44,445 nucleotides of DNA, taken from contig CAIPLM010000214.1 in assembly GCA_903865895.1 (NCBI GenBank), positions 1 to 44,445 on the forward strand, read 5' to 3'. A program made the position numbers and the translations under genes. Below, one piece after another: positions 42,111 through 44,445 of this stretch (its first letter is position 1; each line of letters opens with the position of its first letter). The notes beneath the pieces were generated by a model, which did no database searches, was not told the origin of the DNA, and was given only the letters and a program-made list of their open reading frames with translations. Source of the stretch: an uncultured Rhodospirillales bacterium (lineage in GTDB: Bacteria > Pseudomonadota > Alphaproteobacteria > Acetobacterales > Acetobacteraceae).

Positions 42111-43607
42111 ATGCGCCGTCTGCTTCCCGCCGCCTTCGCCCTTGCCTTTACCGCCACCGCCGATGCCCAAACGCTGCGCATCGGCATGAACAACGACCCC
42201 GACATCCTCGACCCCACGCTGTCGCGCACCTTCGTCGGCACCAACGTGATGACCGGCATCTGCGACAAGCTGGTCGATCTCGATGCCCAGCTGAACATGG
42301 TGCCCCGCCTCGCCACCTCCTGGGAATATCCCGACAGCAAGACCATCATCCTGCATCTCCGCCCCGGCGTGCTCTTCCACGACGGCGAGAAAATGGATGC
42401 GGCCGCGGTGAAATACACGCTGGATCGGCACCTCACCTTCCCCGGCAGCTTCCGCCGCAACGAGCTCGCCGCCGCCGACCGCATCGAGGTGGTCGATCCG
42501 CTGACGGTGCGCGTCGTCCTGAAACAGCCCAACGCCGCCTGGCTCGCCCAACTCACTGACCGCTCCGGCATGATGATCTCGCCCAAAGCGGCCGAGGCCG
42601 CCGGCAAGGATTTCGGCCTCCGCCCGGTCTGCGCCGGCCCCTTCAAATTCACCGAGCGCGTCGCGCAGGACCACATCACGCTCGACCGCTTCGCCGACTA
42701 TTGGGACAAGGGGAACATCCATTTCGACCGGGTGATCTATCGCCCGATGATCGACAGCTCCGTGCGTCTGGCCAATCTCCAGGCCGGCGCCGTCGAAATC
42801 GCCGATATCGTGCCAACCGACGCCGAGACGGTGGCGAAGAACCCCAAGCTCAAGCTCTCCACCGCCAGCAGCCTCGGCTACACCGGCCTCACCATCAACA
42901 TTGGCAACAACCAAGCCGCCGATACCCCGCTCGGCCGCGACGCTCGGGTGCGCCAGGCGCTGTCCCTCTCGATCGATCGTGAGGCGGTGATCCAGGTGGT
43001 CTTCGCCGGCCAATACACCCCCAACGCCCAGCCAGTCTCCCCCGCCCATCCCCTCCACGTCGCCACCCACAAGCCGCCGGCGCGTGATGTCGCCAAGGCC
43101 CGCGCGCTGCTGGCCGAAGCCGGGGTGAAGACGCCCTACGTTGTGAAGCTGATGATCCCCAATTCGCCGCAGGGCGTGCAGGTCGGCGAGGTCGTGCAGT
43201 CCATGGCCGCCGAGGCCGGCATCGCCATCCAACCGGTGGTGATGGATTTCGGCACCACGCTGGCCGCCTCTCAGAAGGGCGACTATCAGGCCTTCTTCAT
43301 CGGCTGGTCCGGCCTGCTCGACCCCGATAGCAACGTCTGGTCCTTCCTGCACAGCGGCGCCGCGCTCAACACCGCGCAATACGCCAACCCCAAGGTCGAC
43401 GCCCTGCTCGACCAGGCCCGCGAAACCACCGACCTCGCGGCCCGCCGCGCGCTCTACGCCCAGGTCTGGGCGCAAGAGAGCCAGGACCTGCCGATCATCT
43501 ACCTCTGGAGCCCCCGCTACATCATCGGCCACGTCGCCGGGCTGAAAGGCTTCCAGACCATGCCGGACGGCATCATGCGACTGCAGGGAGTGAGCCTCAC
43601 ACCCTAA
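42111..43607 (+). CDS. ABC transporter substrate-binding protein, family 5 (DppA/OppA-like)
   Basis: A 498-residue periplasmic binding protein for peptides, nickel or similar solutes. A signal peptide is visible (MRRLLPAAFALAFTATADA, cut after residue 19). The family 5 body has LRIGMNNDPDILDPTLSRTF, YTLDRHLTFPGSF, RQALSLSIDREAVIQVVFAGQ and WSGLLDPDSNVWSFLHSG. No lipobox cysteine is present, so it is free in the periplasm. ATG 42111 follows CCGGAGACCGATGAC. No permease or ATPase genes lie next to it in the window: the next gene is on the other strand. It is either an orphan receptor or works with a distant transporter. Confidence 0.94.
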   Translation: MRRLLPAAFALAFTATADAQTLRIGMNNDPDILDPTLSRTFVGTNVMTGICDKLVDLDAQLNMVPRLATSWEYPDSKTIILHLRPGVLFHDGEKMDAAAVKYTLDRHLTFPGSFRRNELAAADRIEVVDPLTVRVVLKQPNAAWLAQLTDRSGMMISPKAAEAAGKDFGLRPVCAGPFKFTERVAQDHITLDRFADYWDKGNIHFDRVIYRPMIDSSVRLANLQAGAVEIADIVPTDAETVAKNPKLKLSTASSLGYTGLTINIGNNQAADTPLGRDARVRQALSLSIDREAVIQVVFAGQYTPNAQPVSPAHPLHVATHKPPARDVAKARALLAEAGVKTPYVVKLMIPNSPQGVQVGEVVQSMAAEAGIAIQPVVMDFGTTLAASQKGDYQAFFIGWSGLLDPDSNVWSFLHSGAALNTAQYANPKVDALLDQARETTDLAARRALYAQVWAQESQDLPIIYLWSPRYIIGHVAGLKGFQTMPDGIMRLQGVSLTP

Positions 43608-43611
43608 CCAG

Positions 43612-44376
43612 TTAGAGAAGACTGACGGGGTCTCCCGGCCGCACCATGCCCTCCACCAGCACCGCGGCGTAGACCCCGGCATTTCCCCCGTGGTCGCGCG
43701 CGACATGCCGCAGTATCGCCGGGTCCGCCTCGGCGGTATCGGGGTCGAGCGTGATCATTTTGCAGCGCGGGTCGGCCTCCAGCAGTATCGCCTCGGCTTT
43801 GCCACCGAGGCGGATGCGCTGGCCGATCAGCGCCTCCTCGGCGAACCCGCCGCCGTCGAGGTCAAGATAGAGGTTCTGCCGGAACCGCCGGAGATCGAGC
43901 ACCCGCCCGGTCTCGGCGGAAAGTTGCGCGATGGTGGCGAGCGAAATCAGCGACAAGGGCCGGCAATCCGTCAGCCCCCGCTCGGAGCGCGGCAGCAGCA
44001 CGGCGCCGAGCCGGGCGGCGAGGGCAGGGGAGTCGATGGCGAGCGTCTCGCCCTCCGGCATCTCCACATCCAGCGCATAGGCCGCTTCCGGCGCGTAAAG
44101 CGGCGTAATGCCTGGCCCGAGGCGGGCGGCGGCGGCGAGATCGGGCGGCGCCGCCATGGCCGCCGGATCGCAAAACCGCGGCCGCATCAGCAGCATCGCC
44201 GCCTGCTCGCGCGCAGTCATGAACGGAAACCCGGCATGGCCGCCCTGCTTGCGGAACGCATAGGCCCGGTCGCCATACACCCCGGCAAAACCGAGAAACC
44301 CGGCATCCACCACCTCGCCGGCCATGGATTTCACCGGATAGCGCCAGACCTCGGCCACACGCCCGATCTCCTGCAT
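43612..44376 (-). CDS. MOSC domain protein
   Basis: A 254-residue protein with the N-terminal MOSC beta-barrel domain (VAEVWRYPVKSMAGEVVDAGFLGFAGVYGDRAYAF) and a C-terminal MOSC domain. MOSC proteins bind sulfurated molybdenum cofactor or transfer its sulfur. The usual ligand cysteine is likely in DPRCKMITLDPDT. Relatives include YcbX and the mitochondrial amidoxime-reducing component, so a role in reducing N-hydroxylated compounds is possible. It is convergent with the solute-binding protein gene, only 4 bases apart. Confidence 0.92.
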   Translation of the reverse strand: MQEIGRVAEVWRYPVKSMAGEVVDAGFLGFAGVYGDRAYAFRKQGGHAGFPFMTAREQAAMLLMRPRFCDPAAMAAPPDLAAAARLGPGITPLYAPEAAYALDVEMPEGETLAIDSPALAARLGAVLLPRSERGLTDCRPLSLISLATIAQLSAETGRVLDLRRFRQNLYLDLDGGGFAEEALIGQRIRLGGKAEAILLEADPRCKMITLDPDTAEADPAILRHVARDHGGNAGVYAAVLVEGMVRPGDPVSLL

Positions 44377-44432
44377 CTCAGCCCCCCTGCTGTTGTGCGA
44401 AACCGCCGCCCGCGCGAAGCTTTCACCGCCGC

Positions 44433-44440
44433 GAGGAGGT
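44433..44440 (+). promoter_or_regulatory. Strong Shine-Dalgarno at window edge
   Basis: GAGGAGGT five bases before the right edge is a near-perfect ribosome binding site, suggesting a plus-strand gene starting just outside the window, divergent from the MOSC gene. The 69 bases between 44377 and the edge hold no other recognisable feature. Confidence 0.4.
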
Positions 44441-44445
44441 ACGCC

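Overview
This is a GC-rich chromosomal window (clearly above 60 percent GC by eye) from what looks like an alphaproteobacterium. Protein styles, dense gene packing, GTG starts and an AT-rich palindromic repeat near 27.5 kb suggest the Rhodospirillales, perhaps Acetobacteraceae. That placement is an inference. I saw no rRNA, tRNA, CRISPR array, insertion sequence or phage gene.

Layout. 1-2.7 kb: the end of an APH-type kinase, a gene interrupted by an in-frame TGA that I read as selenocysteine (a PrdB/GrdB-like selenoprotein with a SECIS-like hairpin), and a crotonase-fold enzyme. 2.7-7.3 kb (minus): galE and two glycosyltransferases, a surface-glycan operon. 7.4-11.9 kb: a membrane diguanylate cyclase, a D-cysteine desulfhydrase/L-cysteate sulfo-lyase-like PLP enzyme, and periplasmic MsrP followed by a small membrane protein instead of MsrQ. 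11.9-18.4 kb (minus): a luciferase-like oxidoreductase, a small exported protein, and a tight operon of ABC ATPase, ABC-2 permease, GldG-like protein, DUF4340 protein and NUDIX hydrolase. 18.5-24.3 kb: recG, diverging from sdhE-mfd. 24.3-26.1 kb (minus): NIPSNAP, TauE/SafE and a VapBC-type toxin-antitoxin pair in one tight run. 26.2-33.3 kb: DadA-like oxidase, an inverted pair of AT-rich palindromes, exported TPR protein, alpha/beta hydrolase, Asp/Glu racemase-like protein, MATE exporter and UPF0114 protein. 33.4-39.0 kb: an amidohydrolase, then a four-gene operon of ATP-grasp, alpha-E, transglutaminase and Anbu proteasome-like peptidase. 39-44.4 kb: a weakly supported ORF, a dihydroxyphthalate-decarboxylase/substrate-binding-like protein, an MFS carrier, an orphan peptide-type solute-binding protein and a MOSC protein.

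Two places deserve most attention. The first is the selenoprotein: TGA at 1073-1075 splits one continuous frame into what would otherwise be two genes, and it forms a Sec-x-x-Cys motif. The second is the Anbu operon. It is a recognised but poorly understood peptide-ligase/protease system, and here a near-consensus sigma-54 (-24/-12) site lies 43 bases before its first start codon. That would place it under RpoN-type control, such as nitrogen or stress signalling.
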